42,142 bases of DNA from contig CABZUW010000009.1 of the NCBI GenBank assembly GCA_902529105.1, positions 1-42,142 of the forward strand, in the 5' to 3' direction. The translations under genes and the position numbers were made by a program. The notes below the pieces were generated by a model. That model ran no database searches and was not told the DNA's origin. It saw only the letters and a list, made by a program, of their open reading frames with translations. Source of the stretch: an uncultured Pelagibacteraceae bacterium (lineage in GTDB: Bacteria > Pseudomonadota > Alphaproteobacteria > Pelagibacterales > Pelagibacteraceae). Shown piece after piece: positions 19,199 to 28,155 of this stretch (position 1 is its first letter; every line of letters begins with the position of its first letter).

Positions 19199-20428
19199 TT
19201 GATCTCTGAATTAGAAAAAAAAATTACACTTAGATATTTAAGAACCAAAAAAAAAGAGGGTTTTATTAATATAATATCAGCTTTTTCATTTGCTGGAATC
19301 AGTCTTGGTGTAGCTGTATTGATAATTGTTATGTCAGTAATGAATGGTTTTAGAACTGAATTAATAAATAAGATTGTAGGATTTAATCCACATGTAATAA
19401 TTAAACCTTATGAGAAATCCATAAATTTTAAAAAATTTGAGCGAAAAGAAATAAAAAAAATATCTGATGAAATTTTAATAACGAATAGTGCAGAAGGACT
19501 AATTATTAATAAAGAATACACCAAAGGTATTTTACTTAGAGCATATAAAAAAAATGATTTTAGTAAATTATCTTTAGTAAATAAAAAAGAATTTATAGGA
19601 AATAAAAAACTTAATATTAAACACATATCTATAGGTAAAGAGCTTAGTTATATAATTAACGCTAAAATTGGAGATAAAATTGTTATTATGTCTCCATTTG
19701 GTATAAACACCATTGTAGGTTCTTTGCCGAAGCAAGAAGCGTATATTGTCGACTCTATATTTGAAAGTGGATTAATAGAATTTGATCAAAGTGTGGCGTT
19801 CCTTAATATTAGAGATATTGAAGAGCTGTTTAATTTAGATGTTGATAGTAGATATTTTGAAATTTTCCTTAAAAGTCCAAAAAATATAAGCTCAGAGAAA
19901 AAAATTTTGAAAAATATATTTAACGAAGAGCTTATTTATACCTGGGATGAACAAAATAAATCTCTTTTTTCAGCCTTGAAAGTAGAGAGAAATGTAATGT
20001 TTATTATACTAACTTTAATTATAATTGTTGCAGCTTTTAATATTATATCTGGTCTTACAATTCTTGTTAAAAATAAGACTAAAGAAATAGCAATTTTAAA
20101 ATCATTTGGTGTACAAAATAATTCTATTAAAAAAATTTTCTTTTTAGTGGGTTTAATAATCGGAACTAGTGCTACAATTTTTGGAATTATTTTAGGCGTA
20201 TTATTTTCAATTTATATTGAGGAGGTTAGAGTTTTGTTAAGTAACGTTTTTGGTATTACTTTATTCCCTGAAGAAATTTACTTTTTAAGCAAAATGCCTT
20301 CGGAAATAAATTTTTTATCTATCTCAATTATTGGTCTTGTATCTATTTTAATCACGGTCATTGTTTCTTTATATCCAGCTATAAAGGCTGCAAATATTGA
20401 TCCAATAAAATCACTGAAATATGAATAA
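19199..20428 (+). CDS. lolC: Lipoprotein-releasing ABC permease LolC/E
   Basis: Inner-membrane permease that, with LolD, extracts outer-membrane lipoproteins and passes them to LolA. 409 residues: one N-terminal helix (about residues 22-44), a large periplasmic domain (45-265), then three C-terminal helices in the FtsX-like domain (about 268-290, 315-342, 375-398). Only one permease gene is present, as expected for alphaproteobacterial systems with a homodimeric LolC/E. The start must be TTG at 19199, 2 nt after proS: the next in-frame ATG falls after the conserved first helix. The 3' end overlaps lolD by 8 nt. Confidence 0.92.
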   Translation: MISELEKKITLRYLRTKKKEGFINIISAFSFAGISLGVAVLIIVMSVMNGFRTELINKIVGFNPHVIIKPYEKSINFKKFERKEIKKISDEILITNSAEGLIINKEYTKGILLRAYKKNDFSKLSLVNKKEFIGNKKLNIKHISIGKELSYIINAKIGDKIVIMSPFGINTIVGSLPKQEAYIVDSIFESGLIEFDQSVAFLNIRDIEELFNLDVDSRYFEIFLKSPKNISSEKKILKNIFNEELIYTWDEQNKSLFSALKVERNVMFIILTLIIIVAAFNIISGLTILVKNKTKEIAILKSFGVQNNSIKKIFFLVGLIIGTSATIFGIILGVLFSIYIEEVRVLLSNVFGITLFPEEIYFLSKMPSEINFLSISIIGLVSILITVIVSLYPAIKAANIDPIKSLKYE

Positions 20429-21104
20429 ACCACTTATAATACTAAAAAATATTTCAAAAAGATTTGAAAAAAATAATATTAAAGTATTAAAAGATATTAA
20501 TTTTACTTTCAAAAAAGGTAAGACTTACTCAATTATCGGACCATCAGGATCAGGAAAATCAACTTTTTTAAATATTTTATCATTAATAGATAGACCAACT
20601 TCAGGCAGTTTATTTTTTGAAAGCTCAAAAATTGATTTCAATAATATTGAAAAAAATGACCACTTAAGAGCAAGTAAAATAGGTATAATTTATCAAGAAA
20701 ATAATTTGCTATCAGATTTTAACGCCTTAGAAAATGTATATTTGTCAAAATTGACAATAAACAATGATTTAATTACTGCAAAGAAGGATGCAAATAAAAT
20801 ATTAAACATGATGAATCTTAAAAATAGACAGAATCATTATCCATCAGAATTATCAGGTGGTGAAGCGCAAAGAGTAGCTATTTCTAGAGCTGTTATAAAT
20901 TCTCCTGAAATCATACTAGCTGATGAGCCTTCTGGAAGTTTAGATCACAAAAATTCAAAGGAAATATTTAAACTCCTTTTTAAATTAAAAAGCAAAAGCA
21001 GAGTATTAATTTATGCAACCCACAATTTATATTTCGCAAAAATGGCAGATTATAAATTGCAAATTCATGATGGTAAGATAAAAACTTACAATGCAAGAAT
21101 TTGA
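20421..21104 (+). CDS. lolD: Lipoprotein-releasing ABC transporter ATP-binding protein
   Basis: ATPase partner of the LolC/E permease, 227 residues. Walker A is GPSGSGKST (residues 40-48), the Q-loop is around YQENN (91-95), the ABC signature is LSGGEAQ (144-150), Walker B is ILADEP (165-170), and the switch His is in YATHN (201). It belongs to the MacB/LolD type of small ATPases. It overlaps lolC by 8 nt and dnaE by 14 nt, so all three are probably cotranscribed. Confidence 0.96.
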   Translation: MNKPLIILKNISKRFEKNNIKVLKDINFTFKKGKTYSIIGPSGSGKSTFLNILSLIDRPTSGSLFFESSKIDFNNIEKNDHLRASKIGIIYQENNLLSDFNALENVYLSKLTINNDLITAKKDANKILNMMNLKNRQNHYPSELSGGEAQRVAISRAVINSPEIILADEPSGSLDHKNSKEIFKLLFKLKSKSRVLIYATHNLYFAKMADYKLQIHDGKIKTYNARI

Positions 21105-24100
21105 AAACCCAAAAAAATTTACACATTTTAAGATACACACACAATATTCTATATGCGAAGGGGCTTTAAAAATAGATGATCTTAATACTTATTGTAAAGA
21201 GAATAAAATATTAAGTTTAGGAATATCAGATACATCAAATTTGTGTGGAGCTTTAGAATTTTCTGAAAAAATCGTTAAGGGTGGAACCCAACCAATAATA
21301 GGTACCCAAATAATTTTTAAATTTGAGGATCAAGAAGGTTTGCTGACTTTAATTGCAAAAAATGAGCAAGGTTATAGAAATATGATTGAATTATCATCAA
21401 AATCTTACCTTGAGAATGATAATTTATCCAAGCCTCATTGTAAATTAAGTGATTTATTTGATAAAAATAAAGGTTTAATAGTTATGTCCGGAACAATAAA
21501 TGGTTTAATTGGTAACTTATTTAATAAAGGAAAATTTGAATTAATAGAAGATATCTATAAAAAATTAAAAAATTATTATAGCGATAATTTTTATATAGAA
21601 ATTCAGAGGCATTCAGATAAAGACGAGAAATCTTTTGAAAAATTTAATTTAAACCTATCTTTAAAACATAATATTCCCGTCATTGCATCACATGAGGTTT
21701 TTTATATTGAAAAAAATATGCATGATGCACATGAAGCATTAATTTGTATTGGTAATAAATCTTATTTAAATGATAAGACTAGAAAGTCTTATACCAGCGA
21801 ACATTATTTGAAATCACATCTTGAAATGGAAAAAATATTTGAAGATATACCTGAAGCTTTAGAAAATAACTATAACTTACCATTTAGATGTAGTTTTAGA
21901 CCAACACCCTCAGATCCAATTTTACCAAATATAAGTTCTGAAAAAGACGAAAGTGCTGATAATAAATTAAAAAGGTTATCAAACGAGGGTTTGAAAAAGA
22001 AATTTAGAACTGTTTTCTGTAGAGATGATCAAAAACCTGAAGATCACGAATTATATAGCCAGTACACAAAAAGACTAAATCATGAGCTAGACATCATAAT
22101 TGAGATGAAATACTCAAGTTATTTCCTAATTGTTTCTGACTATATAATATGGGCAAAAAATAATGAAATTCCAGTTGGGCCAGGTAGAGGATCCGGTGCT
22201 GGATCCTTAGTGGCATGGTGTCTATTGATTACAGATGTTGACCCAATAAAGTATAATCTTATTTTTGAAAGATTTTTAAATCCTGCGAGAATTTCAATGC
22301 CTGATTTTGATATTGATTTTTGTGAGGAAAAAAGAGATCTAGTTTTTGAGTATTTAAATAAAAAATATAAAGATAGCGTAGCACATATAATAACTTTTGG
22401 TAAGCTGAAGGCTAGGATGGTAATAAGAGATGTTGGTAGAGTAATTGGATTATCATATGGTTTTGTTGATAGTATTGCCAAACTTATACCATTTGATCCA
22501 TCCAGACCTAAAAGTTTGATTGAATGTATAAATTCAGAACCAAGATTACAAAAATTAATCAAAGATGATGCCAGAGTTAAAAAATTGATTGACCTATCTC
22601 TTAAATTAGAAGGCTTGAATAGAAATGTTGCAACACATGCTGCTGGTGTTGTTATTGCTGATAGGAAACTTACTAATTCAGTTCCACTTTATAAAGATGC
22701 ATCCTCAGAATTATTACTTCCATCTACACAGTTTGATATGTATTCTGCTGAAAATGCTGGTCTTATTAAATTCGATTTCTTAGGTTTAAAAACTCTTACA
22801 GTCGTAGATAAAGCACAAAAACTAATACAGAAAAAAAATAAAGAATTTTCAGTTGATAAAATAGATTATGATGACAGGGAGGTTTTTAATACCTTATCAA
22901 ATGGCAATACAGTTGGTTTATTTCAATTAGAAAGTTCTGGAATGAAAGATGCTTTAGTTAATATGAAACCTACACATCTTGAAGATATTATAGCCTTGGT
23001 TGCTCTTTACAGACCTGGGCCTATGAGCAATATACCAATCTACAATGATTGCAAAAATGGTTTAAGAGAACCAGACTACATACATCCAATGTTAGAAGAT
23101 ATTTTAAAACCTACATACGGTGTAATAATTTATCAGGAGCAGGTTATGCAAATAGCTCAAAAACTTTCAGGTTTTACCGCAGCTGAGGCTGATATTTTAA
23201 GAAAGGCAATCGGAAAAAAAAAGCGTTCAGAAGTTGAAAAACAAAAAATAGGATTCATAGATGGAGCAATAAAAAATGGAATTAGAAAAGATATAGCTGC
23301 AGGCATATTTTTAAAAATAGAACCATTTGCAGAATATGGTTTTAATAAAAGTCATGCAGCAGCATATGCAATTATTGCTTATCAAACGGCTTTTTTGAAA
23401 ACTTATTATCCAAATGAATTCTTTTCCGCATCTATGACAATGGATATATCCAATCAAAAAAAACTCAGTGAATTCTATGATGAAATTAAAAGGCTTAAAC
23501 TAAATGTAATAAGACCAAATATTAATAGTTGCTATGCAGATTTTAAAGCTGATGATAAAAATTTTTATTACGCTTTAGGATCAATTAAGAATGTTGGATA
23601 TGATGCAATTTCAAATATTGTAGACGAAAGAGAAAAAAACGGAAAATTCAAATCTATCAGTGATTTTATAAATAGAGCAAACCACAAAGATATTAATAAG
23701 TTACAGTTAGAAGGTTTAGTAAAAGCTGGTGCTTTTGATGAAATAAATAATAACCGTGCGGCCCTTTACGAAACTATTCCTAATTTAATTTTGAAGTCAA
23801 AAAACTTAGATGATAATAAATTATCTAATCAGTTCAATTTGTTTAATGACAATGATGTCCCTAAAGATGATTTTATTAACGATATTGATGACTGGAAATT
23901 TGAGGATAGACTATCAAAAGAATTTGAATCTATTGGTTTTTTCATTTCTGACCACCCATTGAATCAATTTAAAGATATATATGGAGAATTTAAAATTGAT
24001 AATTATGAAAATTTTTCTAATAGTGGTAATTTAAAAGAAGCAAAAATAGCTGCTACAATTTTAAAAGTACAAGAAAGAAAAACCAATAAAGGTAATCCAT

Positions 24101-24510
24101 ACGCAGTAATAAAATTTTCCGATCTTTCATGCGTTTTTGAATTATTTGTTTTTTCAGAGATTTTAGAAAAAAATAGAGATATATTAAAAGAAGGTAGTTC
24201 TGTTCTGCTAACAGTTCTCAAAACTATAAGTGATGACGAAAAGAAAACTAAGAAATTTAATGTTTATAAAATATCTTCATTAAAATCTTTATACGAAACT
24301 CCAATTAAAAATATTAAGTTTTATATTAACGATCTTAATCAATTAAATAAATTGTCAGAACAAATTAACGAATTAGGCAATACAGAAATAACTATAAAAT
24401 ATAAAAATAATGATAAGTATATGGTTTTCGATTTAGATAATAAGAGAAAGGTAAATAGAAATGCTATAAATGAGTTAAAAAAACATAATATTTCCCTAGA
24501 AATTAACTAA
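21091..24510 (+). CDS. dnaE: DNA polymerase III alpha subunit (replicative, DnaE1 type)
   Basis: Catalytic subunit of the chromosomal replicase, 1139 residues. The N-terminal PHP domain opens with HFKIHTQYSICEGAL (His-x-His type). The polymerase active site includes GPGRGSGAGSLVAW and PDFDIDFCEEKR, whose Asp405 and Asp407 correspond to E. coli D401 and D403. The fingers and helix-hairpin-helix parts follow (GFNKSHAAAYAIIAYQTAFL, LGSIKNVGYDAI), and an OB-fold region lies near residues 970-1060. This length and placement beside lolD fit the replicative enzyme rather than the mutagenic DnaE2. The C-terminus is Lys/Asn-rich. Confidence 0.97.
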   Translation: MQEFENPKKFTHFKIHTQYSICEGALKIDDLNTYCKENKILSLGISDTSNLCGALEFSEKIVKGGTQPIIGTQIIFKFEDQEGLLTLIAKNEQGYRNMIELSSKSYLENDNLSKPHCKLSDLFDKNKGLIVMSGTINGLIGNLFNKGKFELIEDIYKKLKNYYSDNFYIEIQRHSDKDEKSFEKFNLNLSLKHNIPVIASHEVFYIEKNMHDAHEALICIGNKSYLNDKTRKSYTSEHYLKSHLEMEKIFEDIPEALENNYNLPFRCSFRPTPSDPILPNISSEKDESADNKLKRLSNEGLKKKFRTVFCRDDQKPEDHELYSQYTKRLNHELDIIIEMKYSSYFLIVSDYIIWAKNNEIPVGPGRGSGAGSLVAWCLLITDVDPIKYNLIFERFLNPARISMPDFDIDFCEEKRDLVFEYLNKKYKDSVAHIITFGKLKARMVIRDVGRVIGLSYGFVDSIAKLIPFDPSRPKSLIECINSEPRLQKLIKDDARVKKLIDLSLKLEGLNRNVATHAAGVVIADRKLTNSVPLYKDASSELLLPSTQFDMYSAENAGLIKFDFLGLKTLTVVDKAQKLIQKKNKEFSVDKIDYDDREVFNTLSNGNTVGLFQLESSGMKDALVNMKPTHLEDIIALVALYRPGPMSNIPIYNDCKNGLREPDYIHPMLEDILKPTYGVIIYQEQVMQIAQKLSGFTAAEADILRKAIGKKKRSEVEKQKIGFIDGAIKNGIRKDIAAGIFLKIEPFAEYGFNKSHAAAYAIIAYQTAFLKTYYPNEFFSASMTMDISNQKKLSEFYDEIKRLKLNVIRPNINSCYADFKADDKNFYYALGSIKNVGYDAISNIVDEREKNGKFKSISDFINRANHKDINKLQLEGLVKAGAFDEINNNRAALYETIPNLILKSKNLDDNKLSNQFNLFNDNDVPKDDFINDIDDWKFEDRLSKEFESIGFFISDHPLNQFKDIYGEFKIDNYENFSNSGNLKEAKIAATILKVQERKTNKGNPYAVIKFSDLSCVFELFVFSEILEKNRDILKEGSSVLLTVLKTISDDEKKTKKFNVYKISSLKSLYETPIKNIKFYINDLNQLNKLSEQINELGNTEITIKYKNNDKYMVFDLDNKRKVNRNAINELKKHNISLEIN

Positions 24511-24563
24511 AAAAAAGCTTGTTATTGTCATAAATTATTAGTAATTACCTCTTTTAAAACGCA

Positions 24564-24636
24564 CACAATTAATGGTTTAACACCACCGGTCCTGACTATT
24601 AAGGAAGTAATTGTGGAGGCATAACCGGAAATAAAT
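24564..24636 (+). promoter_or_regulatory. rpsB leader: candidate S2 autoregulatory RNA with pseudoknot
   Basis: The 126-nt gap before rpsB is relatively GC-rich and can fold. An 8-bp helix pairs CACAATTA (24564-24571) with TAATTGTG (24608-24615). Inside its loop, CCGGT (24586-24590) can pair with ACCGG (24624-24628), 8 nt before the start codon, forming an H-type pseudoknot. Small hairpins GGT/ACC (24574-24584) and CCT/AGG (24591-24604) are also possible. A GGAGG (24615-24619) overlaps the helix and lies 17 nt from the ATG, too far for a normal Shine-Dalgarno. A conserved structured leader before the S2 gene has been described in Ca. Pelagibacter ubique; I infer that this is a member, probably bound by S2. 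Confidence 0.7.
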
Positions 24637-25419
24637 ATGAAAATACCAGAAATAACAATCCAACAACTATTAGAAGCAGGAGTTCATTTAGGTCACAAAA
24701 CTTTGAGATGGAATCCAAAAATGAAAAAGTACATTTTTGGAAAAAAAGATTCCATACACATTATAGATTTAACCCAAACACTTGAATTAACTCAGCTTGC
24801 TTTACAAAAAGTTTATAAAACTATAAGCGAAAACGGAAAAATTTTATTTATATCCACAAAAAAACAAGCTTCAGATGCAATTGCTGAATTAGGTAAAAGC
24901 ACTGGTCAATACTATGTCAATTATAGATGGTTAGGTGGCATGCTAACTAATTGGGGAACTATATCGAATTCTATTAAAAAATTAAAAAAAATAACAAAAG
25001 ATTTGTCATCTGAAAATAGAGGATTTACAAAAAAAGAATTATTAAAAATGAGTTCTCAAAAAGATAAGTTAGAAAGATCTTTGGGGGGTATTTCTGAAAT
25101 GAAAAAAACCCCTGACTTAGTATTTATTATTGATACAAACTATGAGTCATTAGCTATTAAAGAGTCTATAAAATTAGGTATACCAATTATTGCTGTACTA
25201 GACACAAATTCTGACCCAGAAGGAATTGATTTTCCAATTCCAGGAAATGACGACGCTCGAAGATCTATAGATTTGTACTGTAATTTAATTAAATCGACAA
25301 TTGCTGAAGCTAATAAAAATATTTTAAATAATACTGAAGATGAAAAAATAGATAAAAGTAAAATAACAAATAATTTAAAAAAAATAGAAGATACTGAAAA
25401 AAATAAATCATTAAATTAA
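24637..25419 (+). CDS. rpsB: 30S ribosomal protein S2
   Basis: Small-subunit ribosomal protein, 260 residues. The family start [20 protein letters not shown] and conserved [32 protein letters not shown], and [17 protein letters not shown] are all present. About 30 Lys/Asn-rich residues extend beyond the conserved core at the C-terminus. It begins the translation/envelope supercluster, and its leader (24564-24636) probably gives feedback control of rpsB-tsf. tsf follows after 3 nt. Confidence 0.98.
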   Translation: MKIPEITIQQLLEAGVHLGHKTLRWNPKMKKYIFGKKDSIHIIDLTQTLELTQLALQKVYKTISENGKILFISTKKQASDAIAELGKSTGQYYVNYRWLGGMLTNWGTISNSIKKLKKITKDLSSENRGFTKKELLKMSSQKDKLERSLGGISEMKKTPDLVFIIDTNYESLAIKESIKLGIPIIAVLDTNSDPEGIDFPIPGNDDARRSIDLYCNLIKSTIAEANKNILNNTEDEKIDKSKITNNLKKIEDTEKNKSLN

Positions 25420-25422
25420 AAA

Positions 25423-26274
25423 ATGAGTGATATCCAAAAAGTTAAAGAGTTGAGGAGACTCACAGGAGCTGGATTTAAAGATTGTAATAGTGCCTTAAAA
25501 GAGTCTAATGGTGATTTAGAAAAATCAATTGAGATTTTAAGAATTAAAGGAATATCAAAAGCTTCAAAAAAAATGAGCCGTGATGCAAATGAAGGTTTAG
25601 TTTGTATTAGTGAAAATGCAAATCAAATATCAATGCTTGAAATTAATTGCGAAACTGATTTTGTTGCTAAAAATAACGATTTCTTAAGTTTTGCTGAGGA
25701 GCTTAGTAAGATTAATAATAATGTAAATTCTGATTTATCACAACTTAATAATGAAAAAATGAATAATGGTAAAAAAGTTAGTGAAAATTTAGTTGAACTA
25801 ATATCTAAAATAGGTGAAAAAATAACTATCGGAAGATCAAAAACTTTTTCAAACATAAATCAAAAAAACTATTTTTATTTACATTCTATAATTAAAAATA
25901 ATATTGCTAAATTAGGAGTTATTGTATCTATTGAAAACGATAACTATGACGAAAAAATAGATAATTTTGGTAAGCAATTATCTATGCATATAGCCGCTAC
26001 TAGTCCACTAGCTATAAATGAAAATGATATAGATAGCGAAATCATAGAAAAAGAAAAAAAATTGATTGATGAAGAACTTAAAAATTCAGGTAAATCCATA
26101 GATATAATAGAAAAAATAAGTCTAGGTAAAATAAAAAAATATAAGCAAGATAATAGTTTAATGTCACAATTATGGGTAATGGACTCAAAAAAAAAAGTTT
26201 CTGATATTATAAAAGAATTAAATTTTTCTGCACTTAAAGTGAAGGATTTTTATAGATTAAAAATAGGTGACTAA
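25423..26274 (+). CDS. tsf: Translation elongation factor Ts
   Basis: Nucleotide exchange factor for EF-Tu, 283 residues. The N-terminal UBA-like domain has [21 protein letters not shown]. The contact motif [10 protein letters not shown], which inserts next to the EF-Tu nucleotide site, is intact. The C-terminal dimerisation region is present, and the length is usual. The stop shares one base with the frr start (TAATG at 26272). pyrH, normally between tsf and frr in Alphaproteobacteria, is absent here. Confidence 0.97.
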   Translation: MSDIQKVKELRRLTGAGFKDCNSALKESNGDLEKSIEILRIKGISKASKKMSRDANEGLVCISENANQISMLEINCETDFVAKNNDFLSFAEELSKINNNVNSDLSQLNNEKMNNGKKVSENLVELISKIGEKITIGRSKTFSNINQKNYFYLHSIIKNNIAKLGVIVSIENDNYDEKIDNFGKQLSMHIAATSPLAINENDIDSEIIEKEKKLIDEELKNSGKSIDIIEKISLGKIKKYKQDNSLMSQLWVMDSKKKVSDIIKELNFSALKVKDFYRLKIGD

Positions 26275-26825
26275 TGTTTAACAAAAAAGATTATCAAAAT
26301 AAAATGAATAAAACATATGATAAACTTAACAAGGATTTAAGTACATTAAGCACAGGTAGAGCAAATTCTAATATGTTAGATTTAATAAAAGTTGATGTCT
26401 ATGGTCAAAAAATGCCAATAAATCAATTGGGCAGTATTACAACGCCAGAACCAAGAGTTATAAATATACAAGTTTGGGATAATTCAAATGTTGTTCTTGT
26501 AGACTCAGCCATAAGAAAATCTGACTTGGGTTTAAACCCACAAATAGATGGACAATTAATTAGATTACCAATTCCAAACTTAAGTGAAGAAAGAAGAAAT
26601 GAGATTAAAAAAAAAATAAAGCAAATGGGCGAGCAATGCAAAATATCGATAAGAAACATTAGACGTGAAGCAAATGAGGAATTAAAAAAACTTCTTAAAT
26701 CAAAAGATATTGCTGAGGATGAAGAAAAAAAAGAGGAAAAAAATATTCAAAATATTACAGACGAGAGTATTAAAAAAATAGACGATAAAATCAATTTAAA
26801 AGAAAAAGAAATCATGACAATATGA
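26274..26825 (+). CDS. frr: Ribosome recycling factor
   Basis: Splits the post-termination ribosome together with EF-G. 183 residues, the usual length of the family. Characteristic stretches are LSTGRANSNMLDLIKVDVYG near the N-terminus, QVWDNSNV, RKSDLGLNPQIDGQLIRLPI, and RNIRREANEELKK. The protein is a three-helix bundle with a small beta domain, and the long charged C-terminal helix is Lys/Glu-rich. It starts inside the tsf stop and overlaps uppS by 4 nt (ATGA). Confidence 0.97.
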   Translation: MFNKKDYQNKMNKTYDKLNKDLSTLSTGRANSNMLDLIKVDVYGQKMPINQLGSITTPEPRVINIQVWDNSNVVLVDSAIRKSDLGLNPQIDGQLIRLPIPNLSEERRNEIKKKIKQMGEQCKISIRNIRREANEELKKLLKSKDIAEDEEKKEEKNIQNITDESIKKIDDKINLKEKEIMTI

Positions 26826-27499
26826 ATCCAATTAAACACGTAGCCATCATAATGGATGGTAATGGACGTTGGGGAATTAAAAAAAAAAAATCAAGAAATT
26901 ACGGTCATAAAGCTGGTTTAAAAACTGTTGAAAAAATAATTAAAATATCATTAAAAAAAAAAATCCCATACTTAACTTTATTTGCCTTCTCTACAGAAAA
27001 CTGGAAAAGACCTCAAGAGGAAATTAATTTTTTACTTAAACTGTTAGAAAATTTTTTAAAAAACAAACTGGAAGATCTTGTTAAACAAAATATAAAATTA
27101 AAAATAATTGGAAATAGGAGCAAATTTCCAAATAACATAAAAAAGATAATAAATTATTCAGAAGAGAAGACTAAAAATAGCAATAGATTACAAATTAATC
27201 TCGCACTTAATTATGGATCAAAAAGTGAGATAGTCGATACAATTAAAAAATTAATTAAAAATAAAAAAAACATTACACAGAAAGTTATTTCACATAACTT
27301 ATATACTTCTAATATGCCTGATCCTGATATATTGATTAGAACAGGTAATACAAAAAGATTGAGCAATTTTTTACTTTGGCAATTAGCATATTCTGAAATA
27401 TTTTTTGAGAAAAAGTTGTGGCCTGACTTTAATGAAAATGATTATTCGTTAATCTTAAATAAATTTAAAAATATCAAAAGAAACTTTGGAAAAATATGA
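26822..27499 (+). CDS. uppS: Undecaprenyl diphosphate synthase
   Basis: Cis-prenyltransferase building undecaprenyl diphosphate, the lipid carrier for peptidoglycan and LPS sugars. 225 residues. The catalytic Asp12 is in IIMDGNGRWG, followed by FAFSTENWKRP. The C-terminal motif reads RTGNTKRLSNFLLWQLAYSE, where most homologues have RTSGEQRLSN, and then LWPDF. An uninterrupted run of 12 adenines (26879-26890) encodes four lysines right after the active-site loop. It overlaps frr and cdsA by 4 nt each. Confidence 0.95.
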   Translation: MNPIKHVAIIMDGNGRWGIKKKKSRNYGHKAGLKTVEKIIKISLKKKIPYLTLFAFSTENWKRPQEEINFLLKLLENFLKNKLEDLVKQNIKLKIIGNRSKFPNNIKKIINYSEEKTKNSNRLQINLALNYGSKSEIVDTIKKLIKNKKNITQKVISHNLYTSNMPDPDILIRTGNTKRLSNFLLWQLAYSEIFFEKKLWPDFNENDYSLILNKFKNIKRNFGKI

Positions 27500-28155
27500 A
27501 ATTTAATGAATTGGTAAAAAGAGTTATTAGTTCAGTAATTATTATTCCAATTGTTATTCTTCTGGTTTATTTAGGATCATATTATTTTATCTTTTTTTTA
27601 TTTTTATGTTTTACTATAGCTACATATGAATGGACAAAAATAGCAAAGTTAAAAAATTATTTAATACCAGGATTTATCTTTATTGGATTGTCATTTATAT
27701 CTGCTTACAATACTAGATATATAACATTTTATGACTATGAAGGCGTACTAACATTTTTATTTATTTTACTAATATGTATATTGACTGATATAGGTGGATA
27801 TGTTTTTGGCAAAACATTAAAAGGGCCAAAATTAACCAGAATAAGTCCTAATAAAACTATTGCTGGTTTTTTAGGTGGAATTTTTTTACCTGTATCTGTA
27901 TTTTACATAATTTTAAATAATAATATTTTTTTAAAAAATCAAAACCTTCAGAGTGATTTAACTTTAATTTTATTTTTTATTGCAATTCTATCTATAATTT
28001 CTCAATTAGGAGATTTATCAATTTCCTATTTCAAAAGAAGATCAGGTTTTAAAAATACTGGTAATATAATACCAGGTCATGGTGGAATATTAGATAGAAT
28101 TGATGGTATGATATTTGTATTTTTATTCTCTTACTTTTATTTTTTAAATTTATGA
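27496..28155 (+). CDS. cdsA: Phosphatidate cytidylyltransferase (CDP-diglyceride synthase)
   Basis: Integral membrane enzyme making CDP-diacylglycerol from phosphatidate and CTP for phospholipid synthesis. 219 residues with about six hydrophobic helices. The family signature is at the C-terminus: SYFKRRSGFKNTGNIIPGHG followed by GILDRIDGM, containing the catalytic metal-binding Asp residues. It is shorter than the E. coli enzyme (285 residues), mainly in the N-terminal membrane part. It overlaps uppS and dxr by 4 nt each. Confidence 0.94.
   Translation: MKFNELVKRVISSVIIIPIVILLVYLGSYYFIFFLFLCFTIATYEWTKIAKLKNYLIPGFIFIGLSFISAYNTRYITFYDYEGVLTFLFILLICILTDIGGYVFGKTLKGPKLTRISPNKTIAGFLGGIFLPVSVFYIILNNNIFLKNQNLQSDLTLILFFIAILSIISQLGDLSISYFKRRSGFKNTGNIIPGHGGILDRIDGMIFVFLFSYFYFLNL

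Noticed and set aside
22140..22562. 140-codon open frame on the minus strand opposite dnaE
   Set aside because: Antisense shadow of the conserved polymerase active-site region; no independent signal for a gene.
24615..24619. GGAGG as a normal Shine-Dalgarno for rpsB
   Set aside because: It is 17 nt from the ATG and is partly paired in the proposed leader helix, so it is unlikely to work as an ordinary ribosome site.
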